A stretch of DNA of 64,000 bases from contig JABDHD010000004.1 of NCBI GenBank assembly GCA_013285685.1, positions 25,409 to 89,408 on the forward strand, read 5' to 3'. The DNA is from Bacteroidota bacterium (GTDB lineage Bacteria; Bacteroidota; Bacteroidia; Sphingobacteriales; Sphingobacteriaceae). Position 1 is the stretch's first letter, and every line of letters starts with the position of its first letter. This document shows, piece by piece, positions 35,843 through 44,212 of the stretch. The notes beneath the pieces are model-generated. The model saw only the letters and a program-made list of their open reading frames with translations, was not told where the DNA came from and did not search any database. Both the position numbers and the translations under genes were made by a program.

Positions 35843-37738
35843 CTATAACTTCTTCAACACAATTTGCTCATTCAGCATCTCGTACATTTTTTTGTAAAAA
35901 GTCCGCAGGCTTGGGTACTCGTCCTTCGAAAACTGCGCCCTTTTGTAGTTTATGGTATAGCGGGTAATAATTGTTCCACCCTGCTCCGAAACAAGCCGCC
36001 TGAAAATAATGCTATTATCCGGCATTTGCAGGCTGGCGGGCGGAGGCAGCACATTCACCTTGTAACCGGGCGGAGTTTTATACCGGCCATTGAAAGAATA
36101 ATTGGCAAGGCAGCCAAAATCGATGCTTGAAATACGACTTTCGCTTAAAAAAGGATTTAATTCAAAGCCGGTAAAAAGGTTGGGATTAAAATAAATATAG
36201 TCGCCGTCGGGCTCCGACAGCTTGTATTCAAAATCAAAAGTATTTATTAACGGCAGCGTATCATTTTCAACGTTTTCAAACTTGAACGAGGTGATTTTCA
36301 GTCCCCGATTGTTGTTTTGTATGCCTTCGGCATACTTTTTTCCGCCCAGGTCGCCATAAATTTCAAGGCGTTTTTCGCGGCTGTAACCGGCACTGTTTAC
36401 TTGCATAGTACCCGTTAAGCGACCGTCGGCGCCTATCTCGCCCGCTATAAGGGTGGCGTCTCCCGAAACAGTATTTTTTATGGTGAAGGTGCCAAACCTC
36501 ATTTTATCCGGATCAATGGACAACACTTGCAAACCGGCAATATCAGGCGGGATTGCATTGAAAGCGTTATAACGGTTTGAAGCGTCGAGCACATAATACC
36601 TGGCGGAGTCGACAACGTAATAAACAGCAGTTTTGTTAAAGTTCAGCGTCGAAGGATAATCGGGGTTGAGTTTGCCGTGGTCGCGGGAGCTTAGGGCTAT
36701 CAGGTAAACATTAACATTGGCCGATTTAAGCAAATCATATAAAATCAGGTTGATTTCGGTTGAGTTGCCGGATTTCTTCTCCCAGGCTTTTTTTACCCCG
36801 TCGATGGTAAACCAATAGTTGGTTTTGTTCCAGGTCATTGATTTTTTTACCAGGTTGAAAATATAGGCAATCTTTTCATCATTGGTTTTTAAGGTTTTGG
36901 CGCGGGCAATAATCGTATCCTGGTGAGCCAATTTATTATCGGCCTGCTGACCGAAATCCGGATCGGTAAGCATGCCTGCGGCTATGGTCAACCAGTTTAT
37001 ACCGGGCTGGTGAAATTCAAATAAAATACCCTGGCGATAATCCTCGGGATAGTCCATATAAGGTTCTGTCTTGTACGACTTAACGTTTTTCATTGCCCAA
37101 ATATGTTCACTGCCGCTACCGTGTTCGGTGGTAAATGCCGTGTCTTTCGCCATTGGCTGATACACTTTGCTGAAGCAGTCGATTTTGTAGTTTTTGTCAA
37201 AACTTGCATCAATTTCACTATAGCGGGTGGGCAGGTGCAACTGAAAGCGCCAGTCGGGGTAATTACCGGGATAGGGTGTGATCCATTTATATTTAAATTC
37301 AAGGACCGAGCCGGCTTTCACATTTGGGAACGTAAAAATTATGGCTTTTTTGTTTTTATCTACTGTTTCTGTAAAAACCTGTTTTTCATCAATCGGGGTA
37401 TATTCAATTTTACTGTCAACCAGGTTAATAGTTTCGGCCTCGATATCCTTTATCGATTCATCTCCATGCCTTCCGTAATATTCTATCCGTACGTTTGCCT
37501 CTTTTTTTCCTTTTTCATTCAAAATTTTTACCCTTTTATGCCGCTCCATAATGATCGACGTAAATTCATACCTCACAACGGCGCGGTCGAAAAGCACCTC
37601 GGCATTAGCGTCTTTTTCAAAATCGCATAAAGTCATTTTTAGGTCGGCGGTGTCAATCACCCCGTATGGAAGAACCTGGGCGGGTGCGCTCAGGCATAAA
37701 ATATTCAAAAACGTGAGGAGGTGAAGGATTTTTTTCAA
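35843..37738 (-). CDS. Secreted DUF3857 paralogue with degenerate triad, first gene of the array, TTG start
   Basis: 631 residues from TTG at 37738, needed to keep the signal peptide (KKILHLLTFLNILCLSAPAQ). N-terminal VIDTADLKMTLCDFEKDANA, FPNVKAGSVLEFKYK, FQLHLPTRYSEI. Triad positions are Ser326 (GNSTEIN), Lys369 (FNKTAVY) and Asp385. C-terminus MLNEQIVLKKL. It is the most upstream gene; the promoter for the nine-gene unit should lie in the 85-base gap to the divergent DUF1800 gene, but no convincing TAnnTTTG was found there. Confidence 0.85.
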   Translation of the reverse strand: MKKILHLLTFLNILCLSAPAQVLPYGVIDTADLKMTLCDFEKDANAEVLFDRAVVRYEFTSIIMERHKRVKILNEKGKKEANVRIEYYGRHGDESIKDIEAETINLVDSKIEYTPIDEKQVFTETVDKNKKAIIFTFPNVKAGSVLEFKYKWITPYPGNYPDWRFQLHLPTRYSEIDASFDKNYKIDCFSKVYQPMAKDTAFTTEHGSGSEHIWAMKNVKSYKTEPYMDYPEDYRQGILFEFHQPGINWLTIAAGMLTDPDFGQQADNKLAHQDTIIARAKTLKTNDEKIAYIFNLVKKSMTWNKTNYWFTIDGVKKAWEKKSGNSTEINLILYDLLKSANVNVYLIALSSRDHGKLNPDYPSTLNFNKTAVYYVVDSARYYVLDASNRYNAFNAIPPDIAGLQVLSIDPDKMRFGTFTIKNTVSGDATLIAGEIGADGRLTGTMQVNSAGYSREKRLEIYGDLGGKKYAEGIQNNNRGLKITSFKFENVENDTLPLINTFDFEYKLSEPDGDYIYFNPNLFTGFELNPFLSESRISSIDFGCLANYSFNGRYKTPPGYKVNVLPPPASLQMPDNSIIFRRLVSEQGGTIITRYTINYKRAQFSKDEYPSLRTFYKKMYEMLNEQIVLKKL

Positions 37739-37823
37739 GCGTTCAAATTAATGGCTCTAAAATAATACTACTATTGATCTTTTACAATTAAACTAACCTG
37801 GTTTTGCAGCGTCAAAACAAGGC

Positions 37824-39197
37824 ATGGACAATCTCAAACAAATAAAGCATCTTTATTCACGGGCAGGCTTTGGCCTGCGTTTTGAAGACATGCAGTCATT
37901 TGCAAATTTGTCCGTAAAAGATGCTGTAAAAAACCTGCTGGATGCCGTTGATGACCCTGTTGCCGCTATAGCCACGGATACCGACTATACCCCCGCAATG
38001 AAGGCCGATGTGGCGGCCCGCAAAATGTTTATGCAGCAGCAGCGCCAGGAAGAAAAGGACCTAAACATTGCCTGGATGGACAAAATGATGAACACCCATG
38101 CCGTTTTGCAGGAGAAAATGACGCTGTTTTGGCACAATCATTTTGCCTGCCGCAGCAATAAGGCTTTTTTTGCCCAGCAACTCAATAATATACATCGCGC
38201 CAATGCACTCGGCAGCTTCCGTACGATGCTTTTCCAGGTAGCGGAGGCGCCTGCAATGCTCCAGTTTTTAAACAACCAGCAAAACGTAAAAAATCATCCC
38301 AACGAAAATTTTGCCCGCGAGGTAATGGAGCTTTTCACCATAGGCCGGGGCACCTATACCGAAAACGATATAAAAGAATCGGCAAGGGCTTTTACGGGCT
38401 ACGGCTTTAACAAGGATGGTGAATTTTTGGTGCGAAGATTGGTGCATGACGACGGCCAAAAAACTTTTATGGGCAAAACCGGCAATTTTACCGGTGAGGA
38501 TATCCTGAACATGCTGCTGGAAAGAAAGGAGACTGCGCACTTCATCAGCAATAAGCTGTATAAATACCTGGTAAATGAAGTGCCGGATGCTGTTCATGTA
38601 AACGCGATGGCCGATGTATTTTATGACGCCGACTACGAAATAAAACCCCTACTGGAATATATTTTTACCGCCGGCTGGTTTTATAATGATAAAAATTCAG
38701 GCAACATGATAAAATCGCCGGTTGAATTTTTGGTAGGACTGAGCCGGCAGTTTTATATTACTTACGACAAGCCTGAAATTTTGCTGCAATTTCAAAAAGT
38801 ATTGGGGCAGGTATTGTTTTATCCGCCAAATGTCGCTGGGTGGCCGGGCGGCCGGAACTGGATTGACAGTTCGTCCCTGATGTACCGGCTGAAAATACCA
38901 TCTACTTTGTTAGATGGCGGCCTGATAGATTTTAGCGGCAAGGCCGACCCGGAGGACGAGGCTTATTTAGCTACGGTTCGCAACCAGGCGCAATTTGTAA
39001 GTACTCGTGTGCAATCAAACGCCAATTGGGACAAAGTATTGAACGGTATTCCGAAGGATGCTTCCAATGCAGCAATTGCCGGGTTTATGCTGGAACCAAA
39101 GTTAAATAACGTAATTTTAAACAGGGTAAACGGCGCCGGCGATACCAAAGCTATGATGATCGAGCTTGTTTCGACACCGGAGTATCAGCTGTGCTAG
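37824..39197 (+). CDS. DUF1800 family protein
   Basis: 457 residues. Family marks are KHLYSRAGFGLRFEDM at the N-terminus, MTLFWHNHFACRSNKAF in the first third, and NENFAREVMELFTIGRGTYTENDIKESARAFTG-type sequence in the middle, then AGWPGGRNWIDSSSL. No signal peptide is seen. DUF1800 proteins are commonly encoded directly before a DUF1501 gene, as here. The pair is widespread in Bacteroidota and Planctomycetota; function is not established. It is divergent from the DUF3857 array. Confidence 0.9.
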   Translation: MDNLKQIKHLYSRAGFGLRFEDMQSFANLSVKDAVKNLLDAVDDPVAAIATDTDYTPAMKADVAARKMFMQQQRQEEKDLNIAWMDKMMNTHAVLQEKMTLFWHNHFACRSNKAFFAQQLNNIHRANALGSFRTMLFQVAEAPAMLQFLNNQQNVKNHPNENFAREVMELFTIGRGTYTENDIKESARAFTGYGFNKDGEFLVRRLVHDDGQKTFMGKTGNFTGEDILNMLLERKETAHFISNKLYKYLVNEVPDAVHVNAMADVFYDADYEIKPLLEYIFTAGWFYNDKNSGNMIKSPVEFLVGLSRQFYITYDKPEILLQFQKVLGQVLFYPPNVAGWPGGRNWIDSSSLMYRLKIPSTLLDGGLIDFSGKADPEDEAYLATVRNQAQFVSTRVQSNANWDKVLNGIPKDASNAAIAGFMLEPKLNNVILNRVNGAGDTKAMMIELVSTPEYQLC

Positions 39198-39198
39198 T

Positions 39199-39296
39199 TT
39201 TAATTAGTGAATTAGCGAGTTAGTGAATTAGTGAGTTAAAAAAAATTAACGATTCGCCAAATCACTAATTCACTAATTCACAAAATCACTAATTGA
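39199..39296. repeat. Inverted repeat of TTAGTGAA / TTCACTAA units between DUF1800 and DUF1501 genes
   Basis: The left arm AATTAGTGAATTAGCGAGTT... pairs with the right arm ...AATCACTAATTCACTAATTC. It fills nearly the whole gap and ends within five bases of the DUF1501 ATG. The units match those at 8340-8378. Confidence 0.9.
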
Positions 39297-39300
39297 CACC

Positions 39301-40500
39301 ATGGATCGCAGACACTTCTTAAAAAACACCGCGCTGGCATCAGGAGCACTGATGATACCCGCCTTTTTAAAGCCTTTTGAGGCTTTGGCAAAAAGTGACC
39401 TGACGGGCTATAAAAACCTGGTGATCATCCAGCTATCAGGCGGAAATGACGGTTTGAATACCATTGTGCCCTATGGCAATGATATTTATTATCAAAAACG
39501 GTCGACCATCGCCATCAATCAAAATGACGTTGTAAAGCTGAACGATATCCAGGGATTAAACCCTGCCCTCTCCGCGCTGAAAGAAATATATGACCAGGGT
39601 TGGATGAGCATTATTAACTCGGTGGGATATCCGAATCCTGACAGGTCGCATTTCCGCTCGATGGATATCTGGCAAACCGCCAGCGACTCCAACCAATTTT
39701 TAACTACCGGCTGGATCGGCCGTTACCTGGATTCCAATTGTCAAACCTGCAGCAAGCCTTATGCCGCGATCGAGGTGGACGATACCCTGTCGCTGGCGAT
39801 GAAGGGCGCCAAAATGAAGGGCATAGCGGTACAGGATCCCAACAAATTATATCAAACCACCCGCGAACCGTTTTTTAAAGACCTTGTACACGACCACAGC
39901 GTCGACAACTTAAGCGAGGACAATTTAGGCTACCTGTACAAAACCATGATAGAAACTTACTCATCAGCGGAGTACATTCAAAACACCTCGAAAACTTACA
40001 TGGTTAAGGGCGAATACCCCGCGACGCAATTGGGCAATCAATTGAAAACGGTTTCTAAATTCATCAATTCGGGTTTGCAAACCAGGATATATTACGTTTC
40101 GCTGAGCGGTTTCGATACCCACGTACGCCAGCAGGACCAGCAGGCACGGCAATTAAAAATTTATGGCGATGCAGTAGCTGCTTTTGTTAAGGATTTAAAA
40201 CAAAGCGGCAAACTGGATGATACCCTGGTGATGACCTTCTCGGAATTTGGCCGGCGCGTGGAGCAAAACGCCAGCAATGGCACTGATCACGGCACCGCCA
40301 ACAATATTTTGATCTACGGCGGAAAACTTACAAAGGCGGGTTTTTATAATGAAGCGCCAAACCTGTCGCAATTAGACAACGGCGATCTGAAATACCAGAT
40401 CGATTTCAGAGATGTGTACGCTACATTACTCGACAAATGGCTGGATATAAATAACGGCCAGATTTTGACGAAAAGTTTTGCCGGGTTGAATTTTGTATGA
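39301..40500 (+). CDS. DUF1501 family protein (sulfatase-fold, secreted)
   Basis: 399 residues. The N-terminus MDRRHFLKNTALASGALMIP resembles a twin-arginine signal with an RRHFLK core. The family stretch LVIIQLSGGNDGLNTIVPYG begins the domain, with NPDRSHFRSMDIWQTAS and TFSEFGRRVEQNASNGTDHG further on. DUF1501 belongs to the alkaline phosphatase/sulfatase superfamily; activity is not established. It is coupled with the DUF1800 gene upstream, although an inverted repeat of about 98 bases separates the two. Confidence 0.9.
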   Translation: MDRRHFLKNTALASGALMIPAFLKPFEALAKSDLTGYKNLVIIQLSGGNDGLNTIVPYGNDIYYQKRSTIAINQNDVVKLNDIQGLNPALSALKEIYDQGWMSIINSVGYPNPDRSHFRSMDIWQTASDSNQFLTTGWIGRYLDSNCQTCSKPYAAIEVDDTLSLAMKGAKMKGIAVQDPNKLYQTTREPFFKDLVHDHSVDNLSEDNLGYLYKTMIETYSSAEYIQNTSKTYMVKGEYPATQLGNQLKTVSKFINSGLQTRIYYVSLSGFDTHVRQQDQQARQLKIYGDAVAAFVKDLKQSGKLDDTLVMTFSEFGRRVEQNASNGTDHGTANNILIYGGKLTKAGFYNEAPNLSQLDNGDLKYQIDFRDVYATLLDKWLDINNGQILTKSFAGLNFV

Positions 40501-40579
40501 TTTGAGGATTTGGCAATTTGAAGATTTGAAAATTAATCAACATCATTTTCAAATCTCCAAATCAGCACATCTTCAAATT
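40501..40579. repeat. Inverted repeat of GATTTGAAG / CTTCAAATC units between convergent genes
   Basis: The left arm GGATTTGGCAATTTGAAGAT pairs imperfectly with the right arm ATCTCCAAATCAGCACATCT and CTTCAAATTGTC. Here the flanking genes are convergent, so it could also serve as a terminator. Confidence 0.8.
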
Positions 40580-40580
40580 G

Positions 40581-41906
40581 TCAACGCGGCATTCTCCGCA
40601 TCATATTTGCCATGGCCGCGGGGTTGCTCATTTGCTTCATCACCTTACGCATATCCTCAAACTGCTTGATCAGCCGGTTTACTTCCACCAGGTTGGTGCC
40701 CGAGCCTTTGGCGATACGGTTGCGGCGGCTTTGGTTAATGCTGTCGGGGTTGCTTTTTTCGTAGGGCGTCATGGATTGGATGATGGCCTCGATATTTTTA
40801 AACGCATTGTCATCCACTTCAACATCTTTCATCATTTTGCCCACGCCGGGTATCATGCCCATAAGGTCCTTCATATTACCCATTTTTTTGATCTGCTGTA
40901 TCTGGGAATAGAAATCGGTAAAGTCGAACTTGTTTTTGCGGATCTTCTTTTGCAGCTCAGCGGCCTCTTTTTCGTCAAACTGCTGCTGAGCACGTTCAAC
41001 CAGCGAGATCACGTCGCCCATGCCCAAAATGCGCGAGGCCATACGGTCGGGGTGGAAAACGTCCAGCGCTTCCATCTTTTCGCCGGTACCGATAAACTTG
41101 ATCGGCTTATTCACCACCGACTTGATGGACAAGGCCGCGCCACCGCGGGTATCGCCGTCCAGCTTGGTCAGGATAACGCCGGTAAAGTCCAGCCTGTCAT
41201 TAAACACCTTGGCGGTATTCACGGCATCCTGCCCTGTCATGGCGTCAACCACGAATAATATTTCATGCGGATTAACGGCAGCTTTCACCTGCTCAATCTC
41301 GCGCATCATGGCCTCGTCAATGCTCAAACGACCGGCGGTATCTATGATCACCACGTTATTGCCGTTTTGCTTTGCCTGGGCTATGCCTTCACGGGCTATG
41401 GCTATTGGGTCCTTTGATTCCAAATTTGCATAAACCGGAACGCCGATTTGAGCGCCTAAAACCTGCAGCTGCTCGATAGCAGCCGGGCGGTAAATATCAT
41501 CGGCAACCAGTAAAGGCTTTTTATTTTTTTGTGTTTTAAGGTAGTTGGCCAGCTTACCGGTAAAAGTTGTTTTACCCGCACCATTAAGGCCGGCGATCAA
41601 TATAATGGTCGGTGTAGCCGGGAAAGTCAGGTCAGCCGTGCTGCCGCCCATCAATTCGGTCAGCTCGTCGCTCATGATCTTGGTGAGCAATTGTCCCGGC
41701 GAAATGGTCGTCAATACATTCTGGCCGATAGCTTTTTGCCTTACTTCGTCAGTAAAAGCTTTGGCGGTTTTATAGTTTACGTCGGCATCCAAAAGGGCTT
41801 TGCGGATCTCCTTCATGGTTTCCGCCACGTTGATCTCGGTGATTGATCCTTGTCCCTTTAATACTTTAAAGGCCCTTTCCAGCTTATCGGATAAATTTTC
41901 AAACAT
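40581..41906 (-). CDS. ffh: Signal recognition particle protein (SRP54 homologue)
   Basis: 441 residues with NG and M domains. The GTPase motifs are GLNGAGKTTFTGKLA (P-loop), DDIYRPAAIEQL, DTAGRLSIDEAMMREI and TKLDGDTRGGAALSI. The methionine-rich M domain from about 300 ends NPAAMANMMRRMP. Ffh binds signal sequences of nascent membrane and exported proteins and, with 4.5S RNA and FtsY, brings ribosomes to the translocon. Length is normal. Confidence 0.97.
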   Translation of the reverse strand: MFENLSDKLERAFKVLKGQGSITEINVAETMKEIRKALLDADVNYKTAKAFTDEVRQKAIGQNVLTTISPGQLLTKIMSDELTELMGGSTADLTFPATPTIILIAGLNGAGKTTFTGKLANYLKTQKNKKPLLVADDIYRPAAIEQLQVLGAQIGVPVYANLESKDPIAIAREGIAQAKQNGNNVVIIDTAGRLSIDEAMMREIEQVKAAVNPHEILFVVDAMTGQDAVNTAKVFNDRLDFTGVILTKLDGDTRGGAALSIKSVVNKPIKFIGTGEKMEALDVFHPDRMASRILGMGDVISLVERAQQQFDEKEAAELQKKIRKNKFDFTDFYSQIQQIKKMGNMKDLMGMIPGVGKMMKDVEVDDNAFKNIEAIIQSMTPYEKSNPDSINQSRRNRIAKGSGTNLVEVNRLIKQFEDMRKVMKQMSNPAAMANMMRRMPR

Positions 41907-41930
41907 TTTTTATAGCAAATTTTGAGGATG

Positions 41931-41938
41931 CAAAGGTA
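41931..41938 (-). promoter_or_regulatory. -7 element TACCTTTG for ffh
   Basis: TACCTTTG on the minus strand, 24 bases before the ffh ATG, fits TAnnTTTG and would give a leader under 20 bases. Confidence 0.5.
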
Positions 41939-42014
41939 ACTAAGATTTTTAAGATTGCGAGGATTTTAGGATAGGAACGCAGGGAAATCGCGTTTAAAAA
42001 CTTGTCGCTGGTTT

Positions 42015-42154
42015 GAGGCTAAAGCTGTTGCTGGTTTGTTTATTTTTTCCGTTCCTTAAAAGGAACGGCAATGAATTTAGAAGAAAAATCTTTCATTCAT
42101 TGCCGTTGGCTTCAGCCAACGGGTAAATTGAAGCGATATAATGGCTTTAGCCTC
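42015..42154. repeat. REPIN-like element: two opposed hairpins with CAATGAAT tails, nested in an outer inverted repeat
   Basis: Hairpin 42049-42068 (CCGTTCCTTaaAAGGAACGG) is followed by CAATGAAT; hairpin 42103-42122 (CCGTTGGCttcaGCCAACGG) is preceded by ATTCATTG. The tails face each other. Outer arms GAGGCTAAAGC (42015-42025) and GCTTTAGCCTC (42144-42154) enclose both. A single copy of the hairpin plus tail recurs at 50475-50502, with a GGGCTAAAGCCC hairpin nearby. Confidence 0.9.
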
Positions 42155-42244
42155 ATTTAAATATGCCTGGTTTTTTAAAAGCGATTCCCCTGGATAGGAA
42201 CGCGCTTGCTGAATACAGAGCGTTTAAAACCTTACGTGTTCGAG

Positions 42245-42425
42245 GCACTCCCCGTCCCTCTTTCCCGCTTGCGGAAGAGAGGGTGAACGAGCGAAGCCCC
42301 GTACGTACGGGGTTCGGGTGAGTCAACCCGGCAGACATTACCGTCACGCTTGCACCACGCGTAGACTCACCCCGGCTTTGCTTCGCTCGCCGGCCCTCTC
42401 TTCGGCTTCGCCGGAAAGAGGGTAG
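42245..42425. repeat. GC-rich interspersed palindrome (CCCTCTTTCCG... / ...GGAAAGAGGG)
   Basis: The left part CCGTCCCTCTTTCCCGCTTG with GGAAGAGAGGG and CGAGCGAAGC pairs with the right part GCTTCGCTCG, CCCTCTCTTCGG and CCGGAAAGAGGG; GGGTGAGTC and GACTCACCC form inner arms. A perfect CCCCGTACGTACGGGG is nested inside. No protein-coding gene is credible here. Confidence 0.8.
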
Positions 42426-42509
42426 CTTCAAATATTTAATCCCCCGAACACCCATAGCTTCAAACCCATCGGCTATGGCAAATACCGGCTAATTAAAAAG
42501 GGATAATGC

Positions 42510-42517
42510 TATATTTG
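42510..42517 (+). promoter_or_regulatory. -7 element TATATTTG four bases before hisS ATG
   Basis: The order is TATATTTG-ccgc-ATG. As for panD, transcription would begin at or beside the start codon. Confidence 0.55.
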
Positions 42518-42521
42518 CCGC

Positions 42522-44078
42522 ATGGCAGACAAACCATCCGTACCCAGGGGCACCCGTGATTTTTCACCCACCGAAATGGTGAGGCGTAACTTCATTTTTG
42601 ATACGATAAAAAGTGTGTTTCGTAAATATGGCTATCAGCAGATAGAAACGCCTTCGATGGAAAACCTTTCGACGTTGATGGGTAAGTATGGGGATGAGGG
42701 AGATAAGCTGATATTTAAGATACTTGATAGTGGAGATTTTGTTGAAAAAACAAATTCATATAAAAAGGTAGATCGCGGCGATTTTGTCGAAAAGGAAGTT
42801 TTGTTAAAAGACCTAAATGATTTGTATGATTATTATTTAATTGGCCAGCATAATTCTTCGGCCGGAGAGTCATTATATCCGGCACAGATTAGTAGTACTC
42901 TAAATAAAATCATTGACGAGTGGAATAGTAAGGCTGTAAAATATATGACTGCACTATTTAACACAAAAAGTTTTACTTCTGAAATTTCCGAAAAAGCGCT
43001 TCGCTACGATCTCACCGTCCCCTTCGCCCGGTACGTGGTGATGCACCAAAACGAGATCACTTTCCCGTTCAAACGTTTCCAGGTGCAGCCGGTTTGGCGG
43101 GCTGACCGTCCGCAAAAAGGCCGCTACCGCGAGTTTTACCAGTGCGATGCAGATGTGGTAGGTTCTGATTCCTTGCTGAACGAAGCTGAGTTTGTTCTCA
43201 TTTACGATGAGGCTTTAAGCAAGCTGGGATTGAAAGATTTCACGATAAAAATAAATAATAGAAAAATTCTATCAGGTATTGCCGAAATTATAGACAAAAG
43301 CGATAGCATTATACATCTCACTGTAGCCATTGATAAACTGGATAAAATCGGCCTCGACGGGGTGACCAAAGAATTGATGGACCGTGGCTTTTCCGAAGAA
43401 GATATTGAAAAAATAAAACCGGTTATTTTGCTCGAAGGCTCCAACGAGGCCAAACTGGAAAGCCTTCGCCTGGCGCTCATCAATTCAGATACCGGCCTAA
43501 AAGGCTGTGATGAAATAGAGACCGTTCTCAACTACATTGCCAACTGCCCACTACAAACTGCCAACTTAGAACTCGACATCACCCTGGCCCGCGGTTTAAA
43601 CTATTACACCGGCGCCATCTTCGAGGTGAAAACAAACGAAGTGGCCATGGGCAGCATCGGCGGCGGCGGCCGGTATGACGATCTTACCGGCATGTTTGGG
43701 ATGAAGGGCCTTACGGGTGTAGGTATTTCCTTCGGGGCCGATCGTATTTATGATGTGATGGAAGAGCTTAAACTTTTCCCTGCAGAAACAGCGCAATCAA
43801 CCAAAGTACTGATATGCTGTTTTGATAAAGAAGGGGAAAAATATGCCTTCCCTATCGTACAACAATTGCGCAGCCGGGAGATGAGCGCTGAGCTGTATCC
43901 TGCCGGGGCCAAAATAAAAAAGCAACTGGATTATGCCAACGGGAAAAACATCCCTTACGTGATCATCATCGGCAGCGAGGAAATGGAAAGCGGATTACTG
44001 GCGATCAAAAATATGTTGACGGGCGAACAGGAGAAAAAATCGCTTGCTGAGATTATCGGGTATTTAAAAAATAGCTAA
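42522..44078 (+). CDS. hisS: Histidyl-tRNA synthetase with extra segment
   Basis: 518 residues; Bacteroidota HisRS is usually about 450-460. Class II motifs are ETPSMENLSTLMGKYG, RYDLTVPFARYV, FQVQPVWRADRPQKGRYREF (motif 2), and LARGLNYYTGAIFEV with GSIGGGGRYDDLTG. It charges tRNA-His. A segment of about 65-75 extra residues at about 74-148, between LIFKILDSGDF and SEKALRYDL, is more AT-rich than the flanks and begins with the hexapeptide GDFVEK appearing twice (71-76 and 86-91). The anticodon-binding C-domain is normal. Confidence 0.93.
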   Translation: MADKPSVPRGTRDFSPTEMVRRNFIFDTIKSVFRKYGYQQIETPSMENLSTLMGKYGDEGDKLIFKILDSGDFVEKTNSYKKVDRGDFVEKEVLLKDLNDLYDYYLIGQHNSSAGESLYPAQISSTLNKIIDEWNSKAVKYMTALFNTKSFTSEISEKALRYDLTVPFARYVVMHQNEITFPFKRFQVQPVWRADRPQKGRYREFYQCDADVVGSDSLLNEAEFVLIYDEALSKLGLKDFTIKINNRKILSGIAEIIDKSDSIIHLTVAIDKLDKIGLDGVTKELMDRGFSEEDIEKIKPVILLEGSNEAKLESLRLALINSDTGLKGCDEIETVLNYIANCPLQTANLELDITLARGLNYYTGAIFEVKTNEVAMGSIGGGGRYDDLTGMFGMKGLTGVGISFGADRIYDVMEELKLFPAETAQSTKVLICCFDKEGEKYAFPIVQQLRSREMSAELYPAGAKIKKQLDYANGKNIPYVIIIGSEEMESGLLAIKNMLTGEQEKKSLAEIIGYLKNS

Positions 44079-44087
44079 ATCAAATAT

Positions 44088-44203
44088 TGTCATTGCGAGG
44101 AGCAGGCCGGGAAAGCGCGCCGGGCGCGACGAAGCAACCTCGTCGCCAATGCATTACCGCTTGGTTGGCGACGAGGTTGCCGCGCTGCGCTCGCAATGAC
44201 AAA
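44088..44203. repeat. TGTCATTGCGAG / CTCGCAATGACA dispersed palindrome
   Basis: Outer arms TTGTCATTGCGAG (44087-44099) and CTCGCAATGACAA (44190-44202) and perfect inner arms GCAACCTCGTCGCCAA (44134-44149) and its reverse complement (44165-44180) form a long cruciform between the convergent hisS and TonB-receptor genes. Similar TCATTGCGAG palindromes are known as dispersed repeats in several bacterial groups. Confidence 0.88.
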
Positions 44204-44212
44204 TAGGTTGTT

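Noticed and set aside
40578..41258. A 226-residue His-rich plus-strand open frame over ffh
   Set aside because: It is antisense to ffh, whose motifs are complete; the His-rich composition is an antisense effect.
42153..42455. A 100-residue minus-strand open frame between ffh and hisS
   Set aside because: It is made of palindromic repeat DNA (AGAGGG / CCCTCT arms) with no protein-like composition.
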